Of a stretch of 64,000 nt of DNA, positions 10,200 through 24,600 are shown one piece after another. Position 1 is the stretch's first letter, and each line of letters begins with the position of its first letter. Origin of the DNA: Escarpia spicata. Lineage: Eukaryota; Annelida; Polychaeta; Sabellida; Siboglinidae. The notes under the pieces are model-generated. The model was given only the letters and a program-made list of their open reading frames with translations, had not been told where the DNA came from and did no database searches. A program made the position numbers and the translations under genes. The stretch is taken from the NCBI GenBank assembly GCA_963995525.1, contig OZ023211.1, positions 61,319,541 to 61,383,540 of the forward strand, read 5' to 3'.

Positions 10200-13100
10200 A
10201 CTGTTCATTACCAAATTTCTCAAACTCCTTTTTTAACGACAGCTCCATATTAAGTGACCCTAACCCATATGACTTGTTGTCAGACTCAGTGTCTGAAAAT
10301 GGTGACAACATTGCAGACGCTGAGTCCGAACCTACAAACCGGAACAAACCAACCAACACGCCTAAATCAAAACCAATTAAGATTATGGTCATTAACTGCA
10401 ACAGCATACTAAGCACATATAAACGCACCCAGTTTATGAGTACTGTGGAGGCCGAGGGTCCCGATGTAGTGATTGGCACAGAATCGCACGTAGATGCATC
10501 GGTGTCTGATGGAGAAATCTTCCATCCAGGATACGATGTCTACCGAAAAGACCGAGACAGGAATGGTGGAGGAGTATTCGTTGCCATAAAGAATTGTTTT
10601 ATTTCGTCGGGATGCCCGAGTTTGACTCTGACTGTGAAACTGTATGGGCAAGAATACAGGTGTTCGGGTGCCGGACCCTGATAGTGGGATCATATTATAG
10701 ACCACCTAATTCCACTATCGATGCACTATCTGGTCTGGAGAATTCGCTAGGCCGTATTAGCTCGAAATATCCAGCTGCAAACATTGTTTTGGGGGGTGAT
10801 TTTAATATGCCGGGCATCGACTGGGAAACCAAGTCGGTGATCAGAAACCCCCAGTATGGCAATGGTATGAGTCAGAAGCTGATTGATATCTGCAATGACT
10901 TTTCATTGGACCAAGTGGTCAGAATACCAACACGCCTCAACAATATACTGGACCTGATTCTTACCACAAACCCTAACCTGTTCAGAAATATCTCTACTAT
11001 CAACGGAATTAGCGACCATGACATTGTCACCACCGATCTCGACATGAAAGTACCAATGAACAAGAAGAAAGCCAGAACCGTTTATATATATAAACGAGCA
11101 AACATTGGTGCCATTAAAAAAGAGTTAGATGAATTTAATATAAACTTGTTTGGAGAGGATTTCAATTTGCGATCAGTTAATGAGAATTGGAATATGTTTA
11201 AATTAATTGTACTGGATAGCATGAACAGATTCATTCCCACAAAGAAACTCTCAACTAGGAATAATCTTCCATGGATGACAAGACATATCCACAGACTAAT
11301 CCGCAAGAAACAGAGACTATATAACAAAGCAAAACAGACACAAAACAATCAGGATTGGGCTGTCTTCAGGAAGCTCCGGACACATGTAAAAACAGAGCTA
11401 ACCGCTGCGTATCATAACTATATTGATAGCATGCTTGACGTCGAGTGTAATGAAGAAAGGTCAATCCCTAAGACATTTTGGTCATACGTCAAAAATATAA
11501 GAAAGGACTTTGTTGGTATACCATCACTGAAAGACCACAATAATCACCTGGTTTCGTCTAGTAAGGGGAAAGCAGATATACTGTCAAAGCAGTACCAAAC
11601 TGTCTTCACAAAGGAAGATCTTGTCAACATCCCCGTCATGCCTCAGTCACCATATTCCGCAATGCCGGGAATCACAGTCACTGTACATGGAGTACACAAG
11701 CTGTTACTCAGACTGAAGCCCGGCAAAGCGCATGGCCCTGACGCAATCCCAAACAAAATTTTAATGGAGACAGCTGATCAAATTGCACCTTGCCTAACTA
11801 GAATATTCCAACAATCCATCGACACGGGTGAGGTCCCCCTTGACTGGAAACATGCTAATATATCAGCAGTATTCAAGAAGGGTGACAAATCAATCGCAGC
11901 AAACTATAGGCCAGTATCCCTCACATCAGTATGCTGCAAGCTATTTGAACACATTATCTACAGCAACATAATGGACCATCTGGACTCTAATAACATCATC
12001 GTAGAGTACCAGCATGGGTTCAGGAATAAACATTCATGTGAGACACAATTAATTGGTGCCACAGAAGACATTGCAAAGAATATAGATAACGGCCACCAAA
12101 CTGATCTCCTAATACTGGACTTTTCTAAGGCCTTTGACACCGTGCCTCATGCACGCCTTATGAGAAAACTCCAGTATTACGGGGTCAGTGATGGAGTCAC
12201 CAACTGGATTTCAAATTGGCTAATTGACAGAAAGCAGAATGTAGTAGTAGATGGCGAGTCGTCAGAAGAAGTGACAGTCGAGTCTGGGGTACCACAGGGC
12301 ACTGTACTGGGCCCACTTCTTTTTTTATTATATGTCAATGATATAGGAGAGGGGATCACCTCTAATATCCGGCTTTTTGCCGACGATTGTATTCTATACA
12401 GGTGTATCAATGACAGTAATGACGTAGAAGCCCTCCAGTCCGACCTGCATAGGCTGGTGGACTGGTCTGCAACCTGGCAGATGCATTTTAATATCAATAA
12501 ATGCTCAGTTATGCATATCACCAAGAAGAGAACTATCCACCGATCTCAGTATACCATCAATGGAAACAGCCTGGGAACTGTACACCATCACCCGTACCTA
12601 GGCGTGGAGTTCTCTGATGACCTCAGATGGAACACTCACATATCCCACCTATCTGCCAAATCTAACCGTATATTTGGTTTTATCAAGAGAAATCTGTATA
12701 AATGCTCAGAGAAAACTAAACAATCGGCTTACTTTGCACTAGTCCGCCCTAATCTCGAATACGCGAGCGCTGCTTGGGATCCATACACCAAAAAAAATAT
12801 TAACGAACTTGAGAAAATACAGCGACGAGCAGCGAGATTTGTAATGGGTAACAACAGTCAGGAAAGCAGCGTAACATTAATGATGAAAACACTCAAGTGG
12901 GAGTCCCTAGAGCGCCGCAGAGAGGTCAGCCGCCTAGGCCCTAGCAATGTTCTATAAATCTGTACATGGAGAAATAGCCCTTCCTTTGCCGAGCCACCTC
13001 GTTCACTCAATCAACAACACTCGTCGCCACAGTGAACGATTTATTCAGGTGCCGGCAAGGACTCAGGTTTATGCTAACAGCTTTTTTAATAGAACAGTAA

Positions 13101-13260
13101 GGAACTGGAACGGACTAACCGAAACAGTTGTGTCTGCAGCCACGGTGGATACTTTTAAATCTAGGCTGGGCAGACGACTCTAAAAATTCCCTGTAGGGCT
13201 ATGCCATATGCCCCCCGTCCCCTATATTGGCGTAATGACCGTATGGTTTTTGCCAATTAT
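10200..13260 (+). mobile_element. Nearly full ORF2-bearing LINE copy
   Basis: Element-level entry for the LINE whose ORF2 is described separately. The 5' boundary is not visible (the frame simply opens near 10,200). The 3' UTR after the stop at 13,183 is short and shows no clear repeat tail. I saw no flanking target duplication. Confidence 0.65.
10203..13183 (+). pseudogene. LINE ORF2: AP-type endonuclease plus reverse transcriptase, two frameshifts
   Basis: This encodes the target-nicking endonuclease and the reverse transcriptase of a non-LTR retrotransposon of the CR1/Rex/Jockey type. The endonuclease runs from about 10,375 (KIMVINCNSI, then GTESHVD) through GGDFNMPGIDW (about 10,795) to the catalytic SDH of NGISDHDIV (about 11,015). 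The reverse transcriptase follows with LKPGKAHGPDAIPNKIL (about 11,715), NYRPVSLTS, ILDFSKAFDTVPH (about 12,115), VPQGTVLGPLLFLLYVNDI and the catalytic FADDC (about 12,380). The tail has LEKIQRRAARFVMG. One frame change near 10,612 splits the endonuclease. A second near 12,930-12,945 separates the main frame from its last 78 codons, which end in VDTFKSRLGRRL. The frame is open upstream to at least 10,203. Otherwise the gene is almost intact, so insertion was probably fairly recent. Confidence 0.93.
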
Positions 13261-15566
13261 TATATAGACATAGAATATGAATTTCGCTCCCGCGCCACTG
13301 GAACAAAGTTATAGACATTATAAACAACAAAATGCACGTCACCCCACCCATTGTGTGTAACGACCTGGAACGTTGCCATAAACTCGGCCGACCAGTTGAC
13401 GGACAGACAAAGTCCAGTACGTACTACCAACGTTCGTTTCCGCAGCGAGCGTCGTACAGATGTTGTGTGTCGCGCCAGGGTCGGACTCAAAGAATTCAAC
13501 AAAACCTGCCCTACTGGAAATCGCATATTCCTTAACTTAGACCTCACACCAAAGCGCTTCAAACTTGCATTCGAAAGCCGAAAATGGCAAAAAAATCAAT
13601 GACTGTTGGACGGCCAGGTCAGACTTAAAAAAACCCGCAACATGATTCATGAAATCACGAGCCTCAAACACATTCTCATATACGTGTAGACTACCAGACT
13701 GAACCTTCGCGAAAATAGGCTTACAGTGCTTCAAAATTAGCAAATAAAAAATTACTATCGATACTAAAGTCGAAAAAAGATGCATGTCTGCAACATATCT
13801 GAATTAGTAGATGACAGCATTTGTGTCTGTATGTGCACTTTCAATTACTGGTACCTTTAAAGTCAATGATCTTGCGGGGATTGTGCAGTATGCTAACACA
13901 GTAATGTAAAATAATGCACTTTTGATAATTATAGAAGTTATGACAAAAGGATATAATCTGGCCTTTTTCTATAACGACGTGTATTATGTGATAGTTGATA
14001 ACTGCCAGTTAACAAGCTATAAAGCTCCAATAACAAAACAAGCCAATTTCGCAGAATTTAACCTGTGGTTATGCCGCACTACCCTGACAGCAGGGTATAC
14101 AAAGACAGGTGTCGGGAAGTATGAATTGTGTATTTTTGGCTTTGGAACAGCGAACGTGAATTACACTGATAATTAATTCTGTTAGGTACCGGTAAATATT
14201 TTATAAAGATGTTCTGAATCACCACATGTATAGTGTGATAAATAATTAAACATGCAGTTACATGCACCTTCCCCTACAATGCTAAAATGATTATACAAGA
14301 GTCACAACAAGACACAAACCCATGCACCACTTTATTATCCAATACATTTCATAGATACAAAACTACTTTAGATGATGCATTGATTGTTTGAAATAAATTA
14401 AAACATCATTCTATTTTTATTCAATCTCACAATTAATATTATGTTAATTTATTCAGGGACCATAACTTTTCATGGCATCTATATAATTAAACACATTTAT
14501 CAACTGACATTATTTCACCAATAAAGTGGCTACATATACTTCTAATAAAATATTAATGTTCACAATCAATGACACATTTGTTTAATACGATTGTCAAACA
14601 AAACCCATATGGTATGCTGACAAGGCAACCATCGACAGTACAACGATTATTAATTCATTATGCACAATACCTGTCAAGCCCATATATGAGGAATCCACTC
14701 AATCCAGTAAGGCAGAAGATTCATATCTCACAGATAAACGTTTGGGCAAATTTGTCAGTCGTTGCTAAATAAATGAGCGCCTGACTATTATTGCTATGCA
14801 CTGGTGTTGTATCACATAGATATGTAAATACTCATCTTCCGAATAAGGACACATTTAATATAAATTTATTGTATATTTAATTAGGGTAAGTGGGAGAATA
14901 AGAAAAGGTATCTGTAAATCAACCATGTTGTACGACATAAATATATACGTGTGCAACAGTGCACTGTTTGCATAATAATCAGCCATCCACTTAACATGTA
15001 AGAAAACATGGTCATGTAACTACTCCAAGTTAACAATATACTGGGAATTAACAGTATACTGGGCATTACACTTCACAGCTGAAGTACTAGCACTTTGTGA
15101 TCTGGAATACAACACTGTACTGCTTGATGGCCCGAGACAACCACGTACTAGACCAGCTAGTAATTCTATCAAGTTCACTGCGTGTGACTGTCCAACACAC
15201 ACAGTATACCAACACGGGAAACAACAGACAAACGGAAGGACAAAAGTATTCAAAAGTAATAATTAACAATAGCTTACGTGCAGTGCAATCTTCTACTAAA
15301 AATTCTTAATTATGTGTGTGTGCACGCATGTGTAAACTACCATTTCAAAAACCAAAAAGATTTGTATATATGCAAGCTATCAAAAAAATATAAATATACC
15401 AGTCTGAAAAATTTCCCTAAACAAACAATCACATTGCGTATGCACTGGAATGTTACAGAAGTATACTCGATGCACAAAGTCCCTACAAGTATCCAGTTTG
15501 TTTGTGTGTAGCCTTGGTAGTGTCACTGCATAATGTTGCCCATTCAATGCGTGATGTTGGGTACAC
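13261..15566. other. Intergenic stretch and probable 3' UTR of the phosphatase gene
   Basis: No recognised gene. The part next to 15,567 must include the 3' UTR of the minus-strand ACP7-like gene; TTTATT at 14,865-14,870 is one candidate polyadenylation signal, but others exist. The region 13,320-13,560 is less AT-rich and open in several frames, without a family signal. Confidence 0.4.
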
Positions 15567-15659
15567 CTAGTTCTTCTTCTTCTGCTTTAGGTGGCAGTCG
15601 TACATGCCCGCAGAGTGTTTGTCTCTCACCAAAGTCATCGTGTCGATCACTTTACCCTT
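15567..15659 (-). CDS. ACP7: ACP7-like exon 12 (last)
   Basis: Encodes KGKVIDTMTLVRDKHSAGMY and a lysine-rich end, stop TAG at 15,569-15,567. The 3' splice site is TCTGTTTTCAG. Confidence 0.92.
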   Translation of the reverse strand, partial: KGKVIDTMTLVRDKHSAGMYDCHLKQKKKN

Positions 15660-18600
15660 CTGAAAACAGACACAGCAGTGGACTCAATAGGGAGAGACAC
15701 AAAATGTTATAGAACACTATGTAGTGTACAACAAAATCATAAGTTTTAAATCAAACAGTTCTGAAACTGTTCTCTTACTTTGTAGAAAAAGGAGCCTACA
15801 AAACCCACAGAAGCGACACACACTAAGATATTGCTGTGCATTTGATATGTAATGCCTAAAATGTCCGAACATCTTAATGCAATATTTCACTCATGTAGCA
15901 CATACATATGGCACATAAAATAATACAGACGGCTAAAGTTATGCATTGTGTGGGTGGAGCTGATCAGAGCAAATTGTTATCAAATATACAGAACAAAGAA
16001 CATCAGTAACATAATTTGAGATTACATTTTCAATAGGTAGATGTTATTATATATTATTATTTATAATTATTATATATTTTTGGGGCCTTAAGGGGAGTAA
16101 ACTTGGAGGTCTCTAGGTGGAGGATGAAGATGGAGGTTTTGGGATGCTCCAATCACAGGTAACCCCCCCTAGCTGACCACATTACAGGCCTAGCTGTGGT
16201 CTCTCACCTGGTCATCCGACACCTGCTCAAGGAACAGATGGGTGTTGTTCTTGATGGTCACTCTGGTGTAGCCATAGTCGTCACTATGGTAGGCTGTCCA
16301 CGGGAATCCTACTGGCACAAACGGGTCGACTCCTTCGTGGCAGCCCTGCAGTCAACAAATAATGGCTTATTGTAACGACTGTACGTTTTCTGTTCATTCA
16401 AACACCATCGTGACGTCTTTAGAAAGTATTCAGCTACGTTGCACTGACTGCATGATGACCTTTGTTTACTCAAATATTTGACGCTGTCTACAGCTAGGTA
16501 TTCGTTCATACAGGTGAGTGAACTAAATGGAGCAATGTGGAGTGAACGAACAAGGTTCAAAATGGAAACACGAGGATTCAAATCTGGAATCTCTCGATTG
16601 AAAGCCTATGTACTAACTACTAAGTGGCCACACAGGCTTGTATATCTCGCACCACAAAACTAATATTAAATCAAGGCCTGCGTACGTAGTAAAAAAAACC
16701 TCACCAATACCTTTAGATCTGAAAAGACCTAGTGTTCTTACAATATGAATCTAGATTTATAAGTATCTTCTCCTGTGGTGGTTTCTCTTGAAACCAACTT
16801 ACAGCAGATCCTGTGACAATGTTGACGGGTGCTCCAGGGTTGTCATATGGGTTCTTGGACTTTGTACCATTGCACACCTAGAAGAACACATGTAAATATT
16901 TAGTAAGAACAATAACCACGTTCGTGGTTATTCTCTGAAAATGACTTACCACAAAATAAAACTAAAATAATAAACAACTTCATTTATAGTTACTACTAAA
17001 TGTTCAATTTCCAATTCTGGAATGGAACTGACCCCGTCCTTGGAATGTCGATACTTACAACAAGGTTGTACGTGGGCCAGACTCGCTCGTACGAGTGTTC
17101 ATGGGCAGTGACGTGAAGGTCGACACCGTATCTGTACAGGAGCTCCTCCATACCATAGGCGTGGATGTCTGGCAGACCAACTCGAATCTACAAGTCGATA
17201 TACCAGTGTAAGTTCAGACAAAATTAACAAGCATAATTTTTCGTTAACTGAAGGAACATGTAGATTTGAGCTGGAGTGATTAGCATTGGCTTACTTTACC
17301 TATTTATTACAATTTAATCATCTTGCTTTGCATTAAGACAGTATACGGTATTACGTAACTATTGAAATTATATGCTATTTTGTCTCAAAAATGTACTTAT
17401 GATTAGTAGTAATAAGGTACAAAACCTGTAACATTTATTATTTTGTGCACCGTATATTTTTGACACCTCCAAAATTATATTGTTTCTTTTTGTTCCTATA
17501 TAATCAGACATCAATTATTACTGATCCTCTATGACATATAACTTCTCACCAGTGTCGTTATATAGGGTTATTAAAAACATAGGTAGTCAAATAAGAAACA
17601 ATGTCAAGAATCGATCATATTCATAAATATTCTGTAAATTCTTCTTCTGTACGTACGTTTTTGGACACCTAAAATGTAATTATTTTTAGTTGTCTGACTA
17701 AATACACTCGCTGTGGTCGTCTCCTGGCAACAAATAATAACAAGAAACTTTTGTGAGCTTGAGGCTCCCACATCCCACCATGTTTTCCTTGTTGGTGCAG
17801 TGTTCTGGGTCGTTGCTGTTGGAACAGTACATGGGGCGGTGGCACATTGAGATGATCCATGGACGCTTGGCACGATTCTCTGGTTTGTTCGCCTCCTACA
17901 GTCCAACATACGACACTGTATTCATACATACAACTCAAGTATAACATGTCTAAATAATCTACATATAACTGGAACTCATCGTGTGCCCCCCCCCCCCCCC
18001 CCCAGTTACTGTATATCTCTGTAGAGTGCTGTGAACTGCATTGGATGTGGTGCTACATAAAATAAGTGTTATTATTATAATGAGTCACAACATGAGAAGT
18101 AAATTTTCATGTTTGTATTGGGGATAGTTTTGCTACAGCAACAGTATAAAGATAGCTGAATTACTATTGCAATAGTGTCCAAGCATTCCTGCGTACAACT
18201 CTTGCTTTATAAACCTTGCCTTATGTTTTTGTGATTTAAGAAAAATGTCTGAGGCCAGAATTTCAAGAAAACATACGACGTGATATCCGAATGTACCACG
18301 TGTTTGGCATCCATTATTTGGTGGCTTGACAACAAGTCATGTGATGAAGAGGTCAAAACTGTGACCTTCCTACCACCCACCTTGAGGTCGTCTTCCACCC
18401 ATTTGTACTGGTTGGCGATCTGCTTCCAGCCGTAGTTTGTGTAGTAGTAGTATTCGGACGAGAAGGAGACAATGTGGGCCGGACCAATGTTGAAACTGTA
18501 GACACAGCGATTGGGTAACTTGATATTTTGATTGACAAAATCTTGTAGTGAAATAATTTGCAAATTTAGTAAGTTAGTACCAGCTTGAGCACGATTAAAC

Positions 18601-21600
18601 GGAGACCGCTCACTAAATAGTGGGCCAGGTTGGCACGGTGGGATTTTATTTTTGTTTCAGTCACTTAATTAATACTTCAAATTGTGTTTACGGTATGAAC
18701 ATATTTTGTTCTATAAATAAATTGCATCTGCAGTGATTGTAGCTACAAAACCTCAGAATAATGTAGTTGTGGTATTATTTAGTTGTAATTGTATATTTAT
18801 ATGTGTGATATAGTTTATCTAGGGTCATTATTACAGTACTAAGGTCACACAAACGGACACACAGATATTAGGAAAACGAACGATTCTTAAACTGTATGGA
18901 CAATTTGCTTTAATAAATGAATAAAATTAAAACAAAACTGCACTTTCTACCTTGTCCCCATCTTATTAAACTCCTTAGGGGGGGGGAAGCAGTGGAGGTC
19001 TGCTCACCTGAAGAACATGCCATGGCCGTCCCCACCAGGCATTGTGAACCTGCTCATGTAGTTGGAGAAGTTGCTGCAACAAAGTAAGTATATCGTCAGA
19101 TCATTATTTTTATACATAATAAAAATACAAAGAAAAGCAAAAGTTCTTACAAAGCAGTGTCCACTCCACAGGACTCTGAAAGTGCTTTACATTTTACTAC
19201 TTGGCAGATACGTTCAATCGATCACCATTTTAAGTTCTCTGGGAAGGATTAAATTCAGCCTACAATTACTATGCAGACTACTCGAACATGTTTTTTTAAA
19301 GTGGCGCCAACAATGAACACTTTTAATAGTTACTTTATATTATTTAACTGTTACTGATACAACTGGTAAGTCTTACTGTTCTAATTTACCTACATGATCT
19401 TAGAGCAAATTTTTAGCTGTTATTTAATATTTATTTATAAAAACAATCATCAATTTTTAATATAAATTACATTTGTTAAAGAATAATTTTATAAACCAAT
19501 TAAATTATTTGTTTTGATTTTATTAAACATTCTAAAGTTCCCCAGAACAAAAATTGGGATGAGGCACTAAGTAAGTAATGTATTGTTATTACTGGTTGGC
19601 GGTGATCACCCTGACTTACTAGGCGTTCTCGTGGTTTCCGACACATGTCATGTAGGGCACGTAAGCGGCCACAGACTGTACTTGGTTCATGAAAGCATCC
19701 CCAACAGCCGCATTGTCCTAAAGGAAGCAATGGGAAAATGCTTAGGGATCATCTCTGAATGTTGATGTCTAATATCAGAAGAAATTTCTTTTGTTTGGGG
19801 AGGGGTCAGAGGCAGACATCGATATTTTATGCTTCCGACCGATGCTGTTAATATATTAATATCATCATATCAATGGTTACAATCTTTTGTCTGAGGGGGC
19901 GGGGGGGCTGAGGACAGATGGAAGTAAATCTGATATCGGACATGAATGTTCTGAGACGATCCCTTAGAATAACCAGATACATCAATATCAACATTGTTAC
20001 AATATATGTTAACAGCTAATGGTCATGAAGTAAAACTGGCTAAGATAAGGGGGTCAGAGCACTGAAATGGGGCACAGGGTAACACAGGTGTAATATTTAT
20101 CTTAACAATACACTTTGTGTAAACACTGATTATTATTTCAAGCATAAGTGTAATGCAATAAATGTAAAATATATGTATAACTACTAATATTTCTACATCT
20201 ACTATCCTAAGAGAATTGTCACAACTTATCAGCAGCCAAAATTCGGTAAGAGCTTACCCTATGATCTTTGTGAATACTTAGGTAGATAAAGTGCACCATA
20301 AACATAAAACAATTAGAAACTGTCTAGTACTGTAATGCAACTATCTTGCTTTCGTAGAGCTTAGGAACATTTGTATATAAAATTTGCTGAATCCCACTCA
20401 CCGAGTCCATGTTGTATGCAAAATCACCTGCAGAAACAAAAAGATACTTGCAACAGTTCACATAATACGTTGACTATCATAAAATAATACACCCATGAGT
20501 ATTTTGCATAAGTTTATTCAGTATTTATGATATTTGCATTGCTGAATTTTGTCTATACGACTGACAGAAGATCATAGAATGTGAAAGACCACATTTTATA
20601 GATTTTTCAGGTACAGTTTCCGATATGAAAAACATACAGAAAATTAATTAAGTCTGCGATATTATAATAATAGATGTAATTTATGCAATTTAAGTAAATA
20701 AAATAACAATTTAGGCATAATTTCGAAACGAGAATCAATTATACCTGTAATACTTTGGCTCTGATCAATTACAGTTACGTTACTGGACTGACAGCTTTAA
20801 TGCTTTTTTGAACATGACACTGCTTTACGAGGCGGGACATCATTTTTGTTAAGGTTTGGTGCATCCCTTCAACGCAATTCTAGTTGCCTCTAGGTCCATA
20901 TTAGGCAGGTTGCTTACAAAGAAATACAACAAATATATCTAAATGATATTAATTAATGCAAATTTGCTATGCAACAACAAAATGGTCGGACCACCTATCG
21001 ACTAAAATGTGAAAATGGAATACACTCATGAATAGGCATTAGTAGCTCAGAAATGTGCAAAGGGATAGTAGTTTAGTAGGTGGTCCAGCGCGGGCAGTGG
21101 CGTGACGCAAGTGCAAATGATGTCCTATCTAGGTAAATGTCAACAATCTAGGTCAAAGGTCAAGTGAGGATCATGAACTAAAACAGTGCCATTTGGTGGA
21201 TAAGTGGTGAACCATATAGGAGTACTGCCTATAAATAAATAAACACTATGAGTCTCTTAGTGTTGACAAATAGTGCCAACTGGCAGAATTTGGATGAACT
21301 AAATACAGGGGTACTGCCTAAATTTTAGACCCTTGCAGTATCAGGACTCCATTTTAAAAACCTTTGTTTAAACAATGATACGAGGATGTCGTTTGTGCAC
21401 TCACCAACATGGAACACTGCATCAAAATGTCCCTGCTGGGTCTCCTCCTGTAAGCGGGCGAGTGACTGTGCATTCTCATTTCCCATGTCTCCAAACAATG
21501 CCAGTCTGACGGGCCAGTTCGTGCCGTTCTTAATCGCCTTGAAGGTGTACAAGTCACTCCAGCCAAGTGGGCTGCCCACATGGTACTCTGCAGCAAAGGT

Positions 21601-24600
21601 TGTTCTCATTCTAGACATCATGACGTGTGTGCACTATTTCCTGTTTGATATGGAACTAGGATTCGTCATTGATATTGTTCAATTTCACTGCATGTTTTTT
21701 ACTGTGTGTGTGTGTTTGTACGGTGGGTGGGTGTATGATAGAGTATGTCTGTATGTGTCTACAGATTTAGTATATAAAAATAAAATAAAATTTAGTTAGT
21801 GTTTGTTCCACACAAAAATCACAACATTAATCGCTCAAAATCGAGACTAAAAGTTGGTGTAGAATCAATATAATTTTAACATACAGTAATCAATGAGTAA
21901 TTGATGCACACACACATATTGTGCAAACAATTTAAAATCCACTCTGCCTTCCTTCAGAATTTTTAATTTAAGAATACAAATATTTTATTTACTGTTATGT
22001 TTTCCACATAAATCACAACATTAAATGCTCCTAATTGAAATGTAAACGTAGAATCAGAACAATTAAAAATGTCCAGTAATCGGTGAGTAACTGATGTGTT
22101 CACATGTGTTGTGTAGTGAAATAAATAACAGATTGTCTCTCCTTGAGCAAAATTGTATTAGCACACACACCCCTGCAAAAATTAACACTTACTGTATTGA
22201 CTGCCAGGTTTAAGTCCAGTCATTTTAACGCGGTGCATATATAACACCCTCTTCTTTGTTCCGCCATCAACAAATTTCTCCTCGATGCCTTTTGCAACCT
22301 GAGTGAGATTATTAAGGCCAAACTCGACAATGGAAACATCGGTGGAGCTGTCTGTCACCCATGTAGCAACCATTTCAGTTGGTCCATCTGAAACAAATCA
22401 TACAATTATCAATACTGTCAACCGATAATATACATTTAAGGACTTTTGTAGCAGACGAATTTGTGCCTCGATACAGCATGTTTGCATGTAAAAAATTGAT
22501 GATGCACTCATGACCTTGCACAGATGTTCGCCGTACATAACCGTATCCACTAACAAACAGTACATTATCATGCATTGTTTATGTTGACTTGCTACATGCT
22601 ATTAAGCCAACCAGTGTTTAATGGTGACTGCAGCTGGCTGTGTTTCAATGGCACTATATTTGTAGTAAATAACAGTTTAACATGTATATCGCTCTCTAAA
22701 ATATTGTCCTGAAAAGCAAAAACAGGCCATCAAGCTGGTTTTGGGTTTGATGTATGGCGGTCTGAAGGGCTTACCAATGGATTTACGACTTCTATGGGTA
22801 TGCCACTTTGTATGCATATTACCCAACTTTAATGTGGTTTATCGATTCTGATATTAACTAACCATTTTGTATTGATGTGCCTCTGAGCTTGGTTTCTGAG
22901 GATTTAGGTGCAAAAGAAGAATTGACCAGAATTACACCATTCGTCACTTCTGGTATAACAGAATTGTACAATTCTGGTATATATCGGGAGTGTGCCTTCA
23001 AGTAGGCACTTCAATGAATCCTGCTACCGCGATGTTTTTACGTGCGCTCAGCGGCGTCGCAGCAGCGCCGTCTCGTTTACTCGGCACCTGGGTAGTGTTT
23101 TATTTCAACCTCTATTTTCGCGCTTTTTTCCCGGTCGTTTACGTCATTCGCAGCGGGATTCCTTTTGCGGGTAAGTCGAACTTTCTGTACGTCCTTTTCT
23201 TTTTCAAATTTGATCAAAATTATGGTAAATTTAATCGATTTGATGACATAGCTGTGTTTCAGTTGCAAAATTTATAGTCTAGTAATGATTTGTATCGAAC
23301 GATTATGTCTGTAGGTAGATCTATAGGATTGAATTAGTATGTGTTGACAATTTTGTTGGCGTAAATGCTCGTGCAATGTGGTTTTTGCGCCATTCAAAAC
23401 ATGTGACATTTGAGCGATCTGTGTCAATATGACCGAGAGCGCGTCACCGGAGACGCGGACCGAGATCGTGGAGCGCCTTGATCATGACTTATTTAATTAA
23501 TGTCTGTGCCTTTTAGTGAAAACAAAAACAACAGTATCTAATTTAACTTTAAGATAGGGCCTATAATGATAATAATATTACTTAAGTTATTAATTTATTT
23601 AATGATTATAATTTATAGTTATACGGGTCAAGCCAATTCTGCTACTATTAATTATTAATATTAATTAATGATATAGTATTACTATTATTACTGGTAATCG
23701 TAGTATTATTAGTATGATGTTGTCAACTAGTAGTATTTGTTAGTCAGAGTTAGGTTTATACATTTTAGTTTGACTGAGTTAGGCTTGCTAGAATTTAGAA
23801 AATACAAATTTTATATCCAGTCCTGTTAATATTCAATTTGTTTTGAAAGGCCGATATTTAAAATAACTAACAATCAATTAATTGTTTTATTAAATAGATT
23901 ATTTAATCAGTTTGTGACTTTAAATTAAAATTATGTACCATGATTCATCAAAAGTTGTCAATGTGTTTAGCATGCAATGCATTATATTTGTGATGGTGAC
24001 ATGTAGAATTTTACAGTTATCTTAGCCATAAGTAACAAGGGCAGGGATATCAAAATATTTTACAAGATTTTGCAATCAAGATTTTACATGTAGAATAAAG
24101 ATATTTATCATTGTATGATACATGACTGTCTTGTTATTTCAGATATTTTGAGATTGACTGATCTTACAAACACAGTGACTCTTATCTTAAGTATCAATCA
24201 AAGGTTTTGTCAAGTATGAACATTGCTGCACATATCTTGCAGTCTACTGGCATTAAACTATGAGACAATCAACTGCCAATATTACAAAAAGACTGTATTG
24301 TGAGCACACCAGACTTCTTCTTCATGACTTGATTCCCATGGGGAGTAACACAGAAAGCAGTCTTGCATTTGGCGCATTTGGGTCCTGCGACGGATTACTG
24401 TTAACAATTTATGAATATTACTTCATCAAGTTCATGTTGAAATGCAGAACATTACATTATGAAGCAGTGACAATTTATTACTGGACTGTACTGAGCCTGC
24501 AACATTCATCCAACCTGTCAGGACACAGTCACACATAGACACAGTGAAGTATGACTACTGTATTGATCTGTTGAGTTTGTGTGTTATTTAGCCAATATTT

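Noticed and set aside
13260..13600. Overlapping frames of 67-100 codons on both strands
   Set aside because: No family signal, no conserved motif, and mutual overlap on both strands; probably chance openness in a less AT-rich patch.
13922..14176. 84-codon plus-strand frame
   Set aside because: No recognisable domain, AT-rich codons and no splice context.
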